Origin: Coriolopsis trogii
Taxonomy: Eukaryota > Basidiomycota > Agaricomycetes > Polyporales > Polyporaceae
Length of the DNA stretch: 64,000 bases
Direction: 5' to 3'
Assembly (NCBI GenBank): GCA_020543525.1
Contig: JAHYIO010000003.1
Location: 558,001-622,000 of the forward strand
The notes under the pieces were generated by a model. The model was not told where the DNA came from. It worked only from the letters and a program-made list of their open reading frames with translations, and searched no databases. The position numbers and the translations under genes are program-made. Each line of letters begins with the position of its first letter. Position 1 is the first letter of the stretch. Shown one piece after another: positions 47,151 through 58,000 of this stretch.

Positions 47151-49797
47151 TCATACAGAACCGCCCTCCGTATGCAGCCCAAAGATCTGCCACAACAGCC
47201 GCACCTGCCCGAACGGCCGCTCGCTCCCCAGCAGCGTCGCTCCCGCCTCGTATTTGTTCTCCCCCTTCTTCACCTCCTCGCACACCCGTTCGTAAGTCCG
47301 TGCCAGTCGTTCCAGCGCCGCCTGGTGGATCCGCGTGTGCAGACTCTGCACCGTCAGCAGCGATAGCCGTCCAGAATGCACAACCCCCTCGCCCGACAGC
47401 CATTCCGAGAACCTGTGCAGCGACGCTTGTAGCGCTGCTGGCTCCCCTGCTGCCGCATGTGACAAAGGCTCCTGTCCGCAGATTAGCACTTAGTGCCCTC
47501 TTGGCCGCCAGCGAGAGTTTGCCACTTACGTCGGGCCGGCGCGCTTCGCATGCCGCAGCAATGTCCGCCAAGCCAGCGTCCGCGAGCACGTCTTTGCACT
47601 GCCAACGTTCATGAGCAACCCCTAGCATTCCAACTGCGAATGCACTCACATGCTCCTCTATCAGCTGAAGCACCTTTCCCTCCATCAAGCCCTCCACGAC
47701 CCCCCGTTTCTCGACCGTGAACGCGAATGGCTCCAGCAAACTCTGCAGGTATGCCAGCGTGTTCAGCACAAACACCGCCTTGTCCCAGCTCGGCCGTTGT
47801 CTCTTCTTCTCTTCTGCCCCCGTCAGGCACATCTCGATCGCCGGGTCCACCATCTTGTCCAAGATGTCGCGGAAACCGGCCTGCAGCTCCTCGTCCTTTT
47901 CATCCCCAAGCAACGACGACTCGTAAACCACCATCATCTCCCGCAGCACTTGCGCGTGGTCAAGAATGACGAGAGGAGGTGAGACACCCGTGTCGTCGAC
48001 GTCCTGTAGTCATAAAAGTGTAAACACACATCTTTATGTCTGGAGTGGGTTGTAAACGTACCAGCGGTACACGTAGCAGCGACCTGCCCTGTATCTCGAT
48101 AGCCCCATAGAATACAGAATACGCCAGGTCGGTCAGTCTGGCGAAAGCAGCCGTCAGCTCCGACTTCTGAGCAAGAGTAAATGACACCCACTCCTCAAGC
48201 GTCTTCGACAGCAAGGCCTCCTTCCCGACCGTCCTCTGCATCGTCACCATATAGAAGCCGAGCAGGTTCGCGATCTTGTACGACGTGATGCTGCTCTCCT
48301 GCGACCGCACCGTCTGCTGCACGCGCACCTTCAGCGGCCCACACAGCCCCTTGACCGCGCCGTCCATCATGTCCCCCATCCAGCCCTCCTCCTCCGTCTC
48401 CCCAAACGTGCGCACCGATCCGACCATCCGCCGCGCGCCGCGCACCCCGAAGAGGCTTTCGAGAAACTCGCGCTCCGCCGCGATCGCCTGGTGCACCCAC
48501 GCGAGCATGTCCCCGACGTACCGCAGCGGGTCGTGCGCGTGCAGCTCAATGGGCCGCGGGAGGCCTTGCGGGCCCCCGCGCGTGAGTGCGTCCATGAAGG
48601 CCGAGAGGAGCGTCGCCTGGCGGGTCTGCGACAGATAAGTGAGAGCTTCCCTACAGACCCCGACGATCAGTCAGTCTCAACTCCATACTCGGAGAGGGAG
48701 GAAGAGCGGACGGACATGAGTAACTCGGGCCGCTGACGCAGCCGCCTGACGGCCTCTTGCATCGTCGGGGAGACGTCGAGGCTGGCGTCGCGGCCCATCT
48801 GGCGGAACTCGAACGTGCAGTAGCGGAAGATCTTGTCGTACGCGTGCTCGAGCGCGGTCGCCGTCGCGGCGAGGATGTCGACCCCGGCCTTCGTGTCGCC
48901 CTCGTCCCCGGTCATGAGCACCCGGCAGTCGTCCCGGATCGCGGCCGCCTTGTCCATGGCGGCGAAGAAGCGCGGGCCGACGGGGACGTCGCGCGAGCTG
49001 ATCGCCTCTTTCTCGTCGGCGCTGAGCGTGAAGCGGGAGAGGAAGAGGGCGATGATTGATTGGCGAACGGCTACCCCTTGGCTGGGGTGGAGGGTCAGTT
49101 ATCAGTAGCAGCGCGCGAACATAGAGCAAAGGAGACGTACCGTTCTTCCCGAAGGGAGCCTGCACGATCGAGGAGGGACTTGCATGCCTCGTTCGTCTCG
49201 TGCAGCTGCGTCTGCGCCTCGTCACAGCGTCCGCGCATGAGAGCTATATGCTCCTGCAACGTGTCCAGTTGCTGCTTGTATGAACGTCCATAAGCACTCT
49301 ATAGCTAGCAATGTAGATAGAGTGGTATGCACCTTGTCCACCTCGCCAAACGCTTTCAGAAACTGCCGACTCGAATCGGCGAGCTTGCTCTCCACGTCCC
49401 GCCGTAGGTTCTTCCTCGCCCTCGCCGCAAGATCTCCCGCTACGCTCTCCTCCACCCCGGCGGGCGCAGCAGTGACCATCCCAGCGAGAGCCCCACCCAC
49501 CCCATTCACCCCCTCGCTCTCGCCCTCGTCCTCATCCTCAGCATCCTCATATTTCTCTCCATCCACAACCCCACTCGCCCGCCCGTCCTTCCCCCTCGTC
49601 CCCCCACCGTGGCTCGCAGTCAAAGTGGAGGGCCCGGGCGCATACAGCTCCGCTAGCGTCTCGAGCGCCTCGCGTGTCGCATCGTCTTCAAAGTTCGCGC
49701 TGAGGACTTTGTAAAGCCGGAGCGCGATCGGGTTCTGATTCTGGTTCTGGGAGGAGAGGCTCGGGAGGCGGGAGGTGGAGGGCGAGATGGCGGTCAT
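47151..49797 (-). CDS. COG6: conserved oligomeric Golgi complex subunit 6
   Basis: Part of lobe B of the COG tether, which directs retrograde vesicles within the Golgi. Seven exons (49797-49333, 49274-49141, 49081-48716, 48650-48062, 48003-47650, 47598-47530, 47471-47151) give about 765 residues, slightly above the family norm because of an acidic insert near residues 55-115. Typical stretches are NPIALRLYKVLSANFEDDAT, EVDKQQLDTLQEHIALMRGR, KIFRYCTFEFRQMGRDASLD and LEPFAFTVEKRGVVEGLMEG. A coiled coil is expected near residues 145-190. Divergent from COA1, with 191 bases between starts. Confidence 0.94.
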
Positions 49798-49988
49798 CCG
49801 GAGGCGTGGTTGCCGCTCGTGGCGCGGGGCATACGCGCGCCCGGACGGAGCGTCTTGAACGGAGCGTCACCTGTGTCCCTCCCCCGTCTCGTTTCCTTAC
49901 TCGTAGCTACCCCTCGCAGCGGCTCGTAACGGTGTACAAGCCTGTAGTGCTCCGTCCAACCGACTCTCGCTCGACGTGACGATACACC
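49798..49988. promoter_or_regulatory. 191-bp shared COG6/COA1 promoter
   Basis: Both divergent start codons lie within this 191-bp interval's borders, so transcription of both genes must begin here or very close. No named element recognised. Confidence 0.5.
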
Positions 49989-50935
49989 ATGTCGACAACC
50001 CTACGCGTCCCGGTTCGCGTCCCAAGCACTTTCTCCCAGACTCTCCGTGTCGCGCCATGCCTCCGTGCCCGCTACGCGACGTCGTCGCATACGAGCACTC
50101 AGAACACACAGAACACGAGTAGTCAGAGCACGAACCACAGCACGCTCCCCGAGGCGGAGACGTTCAGCAAAACCGCACGTCCCGGGCTCTACTACAGCCG
50201 CCCCTCTCCGCGCGACCTGCCCCCTCTCAAGGTGCGTTCCCTCCCTCCCTCCTTCTCCGCCCAGACCCGAAACTGAAGCCTGAATCTATGTTCACGCCCC
50301 GTCATTCTTGCCTGTGCGCACGAATCACGACGAGCAGAGCAAATGGCCCGCGATACTCGCCCTGGGGGCGGTCGGCGTGGGCGCATGGGCGGTCTTCATG
50401 GTCTTCGTCACGAACCAGGAGAAGCTCTCGTCCTCGATCATGCAGCAGGTCATGAACACCGTCCGCGAGAGCCCCGAACTCCGAGAGGTCCTCGGGGAGG
50501 CGATCCGTCCAGAGCCTGTGTGGTATATGAACGGAGACCCCTGGATTAACGGTGCGGTACGTGTCTATTCTCGCTCGCGTTTCCTATACCGCGTGTCTTC
50601 CCGAAAGGTAGGGAAGGGGAGCTGAATGAAGAGAGCGTTATAGATCCACATCCCTGGAGGTAACATTGACTTGAGTTTCCGCGTCAAAGGCCACAAAGGT
50701 CGGTCTTCGTCGTCCGGGTTCGATACTGACTTAGGGGGATACTTACATTCGCGCAGGAGCGGGCACGTTATACTTCACGAGCATCCGGCGGGAGAAAGGA
50801 CAGCCATTCCAAATACGTAAGTATTGTAAAGACCGTCGTTTGCTCTGTAGCTCACCATGTGCACCCTCAGTCCGCTTCAAAGTCATTGCAGACGATGGGA
50901 CCGAAGTGAACATCAACCCGACCCGGCCCTCGTAG
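49989..50935 (+). CDS. COA1: cytochrome c oxidase assembly factor Coa1
   Basis: Inner-membrane factor that helps mature Cox1 enter complex IV. Five exons (49989-50231, 50338-50556, 50644-50698, 50757-50816, 50871-50935) give about 213 residues. A mitochondrial presequence (MSTTLRVPVRVPSTFSQTLR) precedes a Ser/Thr/Asn linker. The family core is clear: RDLPPLKSKWPAILALGAVG with one membrane helix through VFMVFVTNQEKLSSS, then LGEAIRPEPVWYMNGDPWIN, GNIDLSFRVKGHKGAGTLYF and ILRFKVIADDG. The end is NPTRPS. Convergent with ARMC8. Confidence 0.92.
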
Positions 50936-51146
50936 AGATCAAACGACCTTGAGCACATCAGATGCGGCATACGCACCTCCTATCCACACCCGCAATTGCA
51001 TCCTAATGTACAGTAGCCATCCCACTTAGTACCGGCACAGTCGTATTACACAGCACACGATTCACATCACGCGCATCCCGATAGCAATACAACAGAGTCC
51101 ATAAGAGCCTACACAACCGACGAAACGACAACAACTCCTGTCAGCA

Positions 51147-54002
51147 TCACACGTCCATGTCCGCACTTTGCTCCAGCCAATGCAGCGCTTGCCGCGCCTT
51201 GTCCTGCACTTCCAAGTCGTCCTCGGCCCCCATCTGCCGGCCCCCGGCGAGCGAGAGGCGGTGCGTCGTCGGGCTCCCCCCGACGTGCGACGCGTGCTCG
51301 CACATGTGTCGGAGCGTCGAATCGATCCCGGCCTCGTGCAGCTCGCGGTGGCTCCGCGGGTTCTGGCGCACGAGCTCGAGCACGCACGACACGGCCGGCC
51401 GCCGGATCTCGACTTTGGCGTCGACGAGGCATTCGCGGAGGCGTCCGAGGATGCGCGGGTGGGAGAGGATGCTTCGTTGGTGGGTGGGGCTGTTCGCGAC
51501 GTTCGCGAGGACGAACACCGCCTGACGACGTCGATGGCACAAGATCAACACGCACATGGGTCAGTCAGGAAGTGCGGCGCGGAGGTCTGGGCTCGTACCT
51601 GTAAAACTACATCTTCAGACTCGGACTCCATCGCTGCCGACAGGATACCAAGGAACGCGTCGCTCCCGCCCAGCTCCGAAAACAATAGCTCGACATCGTC
51701 CACGCCGTCGGCCACATGCCGCACTATATGGAACGCTTGCTCCTGTATGTGCGGGTCCGGATCTTTGAACAGGCTGCCCGAGGTGCGTCAGCACGGCGCA
51801 TAGAGCACGGAGTGTAGAGCATAGAAGCTGAGAGGAGAGCCTGTAGCGACTCACTTGCTGATTTCGGCCCATCCGATACAGCTCATCACCTGCCGCTTGA
51901 GGTCAGGTGTGGCCTTATACAGCAAGTTTTTGAACGCCCACAAAGCATTGAGCCTCAGCTCAGGGTCTCCCGTGTTGAGCAATTGCACGAGCCGCTCCAT
52001 CGCACCTTGCTCAATCAACGTCTGCGCGAGTGAGGATACATTGACATGAGCGCTTACATCGAGCCAGATCGTGTGAGACATACCGAACGTAGCGGCGAGA
52101 AGTCGGTGACGATGTTGCAGATGACCGTCGATGCGGCGTGCATCACATGCCGATTCTCGTCTTGCTTCATGAACAGCTGGAAGACGGCCATGCCAAGGCC
52201 CGTGTCGACGATGTTGGTGCGCAGGGCGGACACAGCGCGGCTCAATGCGCGAGCGCACTGACACGCAGCGTAGCGGACTCCGACATATTGATGTGAGAGG
52301 CTGACGTGTATGTAAGGGATGAGTTTGAGCTCGTCTGTGACAGCAGTACGGATGTCTATGTCGAACAACGATATGGCTGCAATGGCCGTCAATGCAGCCT
52401 GCACTTGATACATTAAGAAGAGTTCATCGAGATAGGGTGGAGTCGTACCTCCCGTAGTCGAGAGACGCTGTCTGGCTCGTCTTCCTCAAATTCCGTCTTC
52501 TCCAAGGGCGTGATCGATGTTATGACGTTGGCTACCTGTACGAGCGAATTCCTCTCGAACGCAAGCTGGCAGAAGGTCCTATGGTCCGTCACGAGGTAGT
52601 CTGACGAGATATAGCGGTAAGCAGTCAATACGAGCGACAGCGATAACACTCACACAGAATGAAACACGCCTTGGTCCTAGTCTGATTGCTAGCCGTTTCG
52701 GCGTTGATGATGCGATTCAAGACATGCATGATCGTGATTGCTGTAGCTTGGTCCCCGGCAGACACGAAAGCAGTCGAACTCGACGAGGATGATGCGCGGA
52801 TGATGTTCGTTGCGCTTCCCATCGTGCTCACGATGAATAATCCCCACCTCTCTAGTTGAGCGGCTCACTCACCACAGCGCTGCCGCGAGTTGTAGATCCG
52901 TGTTGCGAGATTTGCACAATAAGAGTACAGTGGCCAGAACCGCTGTCGTCATCTTGAGTCAAATGTACTACGTGATCGAGGATGCGCGACTGACGTTCTT
53001 GTCCGGGTGGACCTCTGGCGAGACGTATGGCAAGCGGTTCATTGCCTCTCGTTATAGAGGCTAACGCAGACAGTGCGGCTTCCTGGAGCTATGCGTAGAT
53101 TGGATGAGCAGGTTGGGGATTGCATATGGCTGCGGTTACATACTTTCGCATCCTTGTGATGGAGGAGCGCCGTTAAGGTGCGTGCAATCCATCCCCCTTG
53201 CCGGCCAGGCGATTTGGTAGGGTCACGTTTCTCCCAACCGCGTTTCCCTTTCGTCTCTACCTTCCGTTCTCCCACAGGACACCAGTCGGATACCCGGGTC
53301 CTATGCTCACGGTCTCTGACGCTCGCAGCCAGCAGTTGGGCGATTGCCATCTTGACATGTGGCGACGGCTCCTCGAGCAAGGGGATATATATGTCCAGAA
53401 ATTCGGGCTGAACAATGTAATATTATAGTAACTATCGGTTACTATGACATGGATGTATAGACGAACCTGGAACAAGTAGTCGAGAGCCGCCTTCGCTTCA
53501 GGACGTAGATCTGACACGGTCGGTGACAAGCCCCATTGCGAAGGTCCTACGACGTCCGCAATTGCAGCTGCGAGAGCTCGGAATGCACGGGTGATGGCCG
53601 ACTTCAATGCCACGCTGTCTGACGGTTGGAACGTGGAAATTGTGTACAGTAGTGCTTGGTGTGCGTTCAGTCTAAGGAGCGTGCGCAGCGCGTCGGGAGA
53701 CCCTATGCGATTCTGTCACATAGAAGAACGGTACGGCAAGAGCTTTGCCTACCGTAAGATAGCGACGCCACGATGTGTGCCGCCTCTATGCGAATGTCCG
53801 TGCTCGAGTTGCCCGGCCCACCGATAGGTGGGTCGGTGATGCATTCTACGAGTCTGTGGGAGACTTGTCACAGCGATGTGCCGTTTGCAATTATGATAAT
53901 GGAGTACCTTGTTATGAAGCCCTCGTCCCGACCATAGCTTCCTTTCGCAGTGCGGTTGCCAATGACTGCATTCTTGACCGCCTTCAGGTTGGACACGTTC
54001 AT
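51147..54002 (-). CDS. ARMC8: armadillo-repeat protein ARMC8/Gid5-like
   Basis: Scaffold subunit of the GID/CTLH ubiquitin ligase, which in yeast degrades gluconeogenic enzymes. The start ATG at 54002 gives MNVSNLKAVKNAVIGNRTAK, an N-terminus typical of the family (leading ARM repeat). About a dozen short introns follow. Conserved stretches are IEAAHIVASLSYGSPDAL, SPHVKMAIAQLLAASVRDRE, YVGVRYAACQCARALSRAVS, GDPELRLNALWAFKNLLYKA and QAVFVLANVANSPTHQRSIL. The C-terminus ends LHWLEQSADMDV. Total about 700 residues; I did not fix every internal exon border. Divergent from the ECM15-like gene. Confidence 0.88.
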
Positions 54003-54298
54003 AGTCGTAATAGTCATAACTGTATAAGCGGGTGACCGAGTCCGAGTCTCCCAGGTATCATATCACAGAGAAAGTTCGGATTCAAATGCGCGCACACCGA
54101 CAGAGCGAGTAGACTGAGCGACGGCTCGGTCTACAGGGTCAAGCTGGGAAGACAGTGGTGGGAGAAGGCTAGGTACCACCGAGCGCCTGGCGCGTGCTCG
54201 ATCGCGTCGCGGTGAGCTCAGCGCGGCTCCTTGCCTTGGCTCTGTACTCCTCTCATCCTCGTCGTCCCAATTTGCATCGCCGGCGCATCCGTGACACA
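54003..54298. promoter_or_regulatory. divergent ARMC8 / ECM15-like promoter region
   Basis: 296 bases between divergent start codons. No specific element recognised. Confidence 0.4.
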
Positions 54299-54975
54299 AT
54301 GTCTCAAGCAACTCCATCTTCCGAGCTATATGCGGTCGCAGGTAAGTATTTCGCGCATGTTGCTGAATGCTCTCGCCATAGACTCACAGTCAACACTACG
54401 GTGATCTACAGACTTTTGCCTCATACCGATGGGCATCGGCGAGCCCTCCGTATGCTCGCGCATTGTCTCAAATGACGCTTGAGCTCATGCAGCGTTTAGG
54501 TGGCTGAATACATCGCAGAATGCGTTCGCGTACTGGAGAAAACTGGTCTCAAGTTCAAGGTGCGTTCAGCCTTATTCTCGCCATCATCGCCGTCGGGCCG
54601 GGCACATTCAATGCTGAAACCTCAATAGATGCAGTAAGTCTCACTCGGACCTTCTGCCAGTCTCGGGCAGTGAATGACCTTGCGCGCGATGTCATCCCCC
54701 TCTGCAGCGGTTACGGAACCAATCTAGGTACGTTATGTTACAGCTTTATTCATGATTCGGAATCCTGACACTGTCATTGATGTCTCACAGAAGGCCCATG
54801 GTCCGAAGTGACGAAGGCGATCCATGACTGCCATGCTGCCGTCCACGCCAAAGGCGCTCCACGAGTAGCGACAGACATTCGCATTGGTACTCGTACCGAC
54901 CGCGAGATCGCGCCGGGGACCGGGAATGAGAGCAAGGTCAAACGGGTTGAGGAGATACTCAATGCTGCACGGTGA
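54299..54975 (+). CDS. ECM15: MTH1187/YkoF-family (ECM15-like) thiamine-binding protein
   Basis: Small soluble protein of the UPF0045/thiamine-binding superfamily; yeast Ecm15 belongs here, precise role unknown. Six exons (54299-54341, 54412-54449, 54500-54559, 54629-54633, 54708-54727, 54791-54975) give about 116 residues. Motifs: ADFCLIPMGIGEPSVAEYIA, VLEKTGLKFKMHGYGTNLEG and HAKGAPRVATDIRIGTRTD. The Met-His in KFKMHGYGT requires a five-base internal exon (ATGCA at 54629-54633), flanked by consensus AG and GT; without it the conserved motif and frame are lost. The ligand-site identity is inferred from the family. Confidence 0.88.
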
Positions 54976-55092
54976 TGTGGACACGCCCGAAGAACGGTGG
55001 AGTGGTCTGACCATGACGCCCTAGATAACAACATATGGCTTGTGGCTTGTACAACAGGATGTACACTCCGTGAGCATCACGTGTGATGCTCC
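54976..55092. terminator. convergent 3' ends, ECM15-like / DNA methyltransferase
   Basis: Only about 117 bases separate the two convergent stop codons, so the two 3' UTRs probably overlap. Confidence 0.5.
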
Positions 55093-58000
55093 TCATGCAA
55101 TCTCCGGGCTCTGCTCTCTGTCCGCCTGCTGCTCGCCCTTCCAGTGTCTCACTACTGCCTTCCCTATCTCCTTGCCGAGAGCCCATGCAAGGGGAACAGG
55201 GACTGCGTTCCCAATTTGCCTCATCTCCTATGACATTCGTAAGTCCTGTATGTTATGCAACATCAAGTGCAAACAACCTACGTCTTGAATCTGTGCACTT
55301 GGCTTTTGTTTAGTGGAACAGAAGATGTAATTGTCCGGAAACCCTTGCGCCCTCGCACATTCCCTAATGGTGAGAACTCGCTTTTGCTGTAAGCCAAGTC
55401 ATTCAGTCCTTGTGAGTCGTCCAAACTCATTGTTACTCACATGGGGATGTATGACTCTCCCTCCCTTGGAAGCGGGACAAATGACAGTCATAGCAGTGAC
55501 AAAATGAGCATCACCAAGAAGTCTCCCGTAGATTGCTAGTAAGCTTATGTTAGTAGAGTCACAACAACGGTAGAGAGGAGAACTCACTTGAATAATTGCT
55601 GCGTGGTTCCTTGGTTCCGGGATGATAATGGCGGGCTGTATGCAGTCGAGAAGGTAGATCTGGGAGTGTCAGCCAATTGAATTTAGCTAAACTCAATAAA
55701 AGATTTACCTATATGGTTTGGACCACCTTCTCTTGTACTATGCATAGGCACAAAACATACTCTAGCCCATAGATCATCAGCCATATGTTGTTGTATGAAT
55801 ACTGCAAACCAACCTCTCAACCACACCAGCACCAAATGAACGGGTGTAGTGTTGCTTCACCATCTCACCATTGTCTTCTCTTAGCCACATTTGATAGCGA
55901 CTGAGGGGGGGATAAGGATAGGCCACAGGTTCAATATATCCAGGCAACTGGGTCAAGCCTTGGGACACAGCTCTGAATTGAGCAATTCCCTGGGTAGTTC
56001 TTCTTTGTACCTCCCCAATATCTTTCTGGGTTTGATGGATCAGCAGGTGAGGGTTTATCCTGCACAATTGTCAGTAAATGTCCTCTATATGAGAGAATAA
56101 TAACTTTTACCAGTCAAACATAGGCTATTACATGTGTTGAGATTAGTATGATGAAACAACAAACTTGGAATATAGTATAGCTCACCAAGTCGCCAATGGC
56201 CTCATTGATGGTCACAGCTGGGAGAGCTGCACACTGATGCCCTTCTTCACCAATTACAGAGCGATATGTTGGATAGAGTTGATCAATGTTAGGGAGATTG
56301 AAGGTATGCAGGGGCTTGGGATAGGCAAATTGAGGAATAGGAAAGCTTGGTAGAGGGACATCACCTCGGGCAGCAAGGAAAATGACTCTCCTCCGCCCTT
56401 GAGGTGCACCATGTTGTCCAGCTTGAATGACTCTCACATGGACCTGGTAACTATCCAATCCTAAGTTGTCAGCAGCTTGCAGTTGGAATGCAGATCAAGA
56501 AGCTTGCCCTAGTGCTATCAATGCTCTGAAGATGAACTTGACAACTCCCATTTTGAAGTCCTTCTTGGAATTCTTGCCAAGTCCTCTCCTGATCAACTTG
56601 TAGCTGAGAAGACCCAGCACATTTTCAAGCAAAAAGTACTTGGGTCTGTAGAAGTCCACATAGGATATCATGTTGCAAACTAGTGTGCTCCTGTACTCTT
56701 GATCAGTACAAAGGAGGACTATGATATGTCATACTTACCTGACATCATCTGGTTTCTAGAGAGAGAAGAACAAATAAGCTGAGCAGAATGACAGATTACA
56801 TAATTGAGAACAACATACCCTATGATGATTCATAATGGAGAAGCTTTGACATGGTGGCCCTACCAGTTATATGAGCATCTTGGTGAAACCATATAAAGCA
56901 TATACAATGTACCTCCAAAAATAAAGTCAACCTCATCTCTCTGAGGCATGGGAGGGAGAAGTTCCTTGCCACATGTTGACCAAAGGGGTGCTGGATTTCT
57001 CCCCTCTGCAGTATTGATGGCATGCTCTAGCAGGCAATTGGAGGACTGATTGTAAACCACAGCCCCAGGGTGATTAGCCCTACCATAATGTTAGTAGTTG
57101 AATATAGGCAGCAAAGATGGAGAACATACTTGAAGGTCTTCACAGCACTAGGTGAGAACTCTACAGCCCACTTAGTCTCTACAAAACCAGCCCTCTCAAG
57201 CCCTGTAGACAGTCCACCAGCTCCTGTATGCATTCTAGTTTATGATACATGGCATTGTAGAGTGATCAGTGTTTGCTCACCTGCAAAGAGCTCTAGGCCT
57301 CTCAGTTTCTGGTGGGTGCTGAGCAAGATCTGATCCTCCACATGTTCATTGACATCCATGGTATTGCACTGCTGGCATTGAGGCAGTGCTGTGGGATGGA
57401 GGACTTCTGCTGACTCTGAATCCAGGGTCTTAGCATGCAGATCACAGTAGAAGTGATCATCCCTCTGAACCCAAGCTTCCTTGTCCCTGAGTGAAGTAGG
57501 ACAGGCTACAAAAGCTTTGCCCTCAACAACATCCAGGCTCACAAAGGTGCAGACATCAGTCTGGAAGAGCCTCCTCTGCCAGGCAATATGAGTAAATATG
57601 CAAGACAAGGATTTCAAAGACTCACGTTGTCTCTTGGATACTCTTGTGCAGTATAAGATTTGACAAGGTGGTCATATCTGCCATAGGACTTGACTGTGAG
57701 GCCAACCAGATTCCCATCATCACAGACAAACTCCACAATCTGAGCAATATCCAGCAAAAGCCCAGCAGAATGATGGATGTAGATGAAGTCATTGACATGG
57801 TAGTCAACTTCCAGGTGAGAATAGCCATCATCCTGCGGTAAAGATACCCATGCCTCCTTGAGCTCCTGTTGAAGAGAGAGCCCACAGGGAATGCAAGGTT
57901 TCAGCTTGTCACAGTGAGCTAGAGCGGTGTCCATCTCCTCTGATGACAGTCTGATGAAGGCATGAGTATGCTTATCCAATGTCAGCCTATAAAATCTTCA

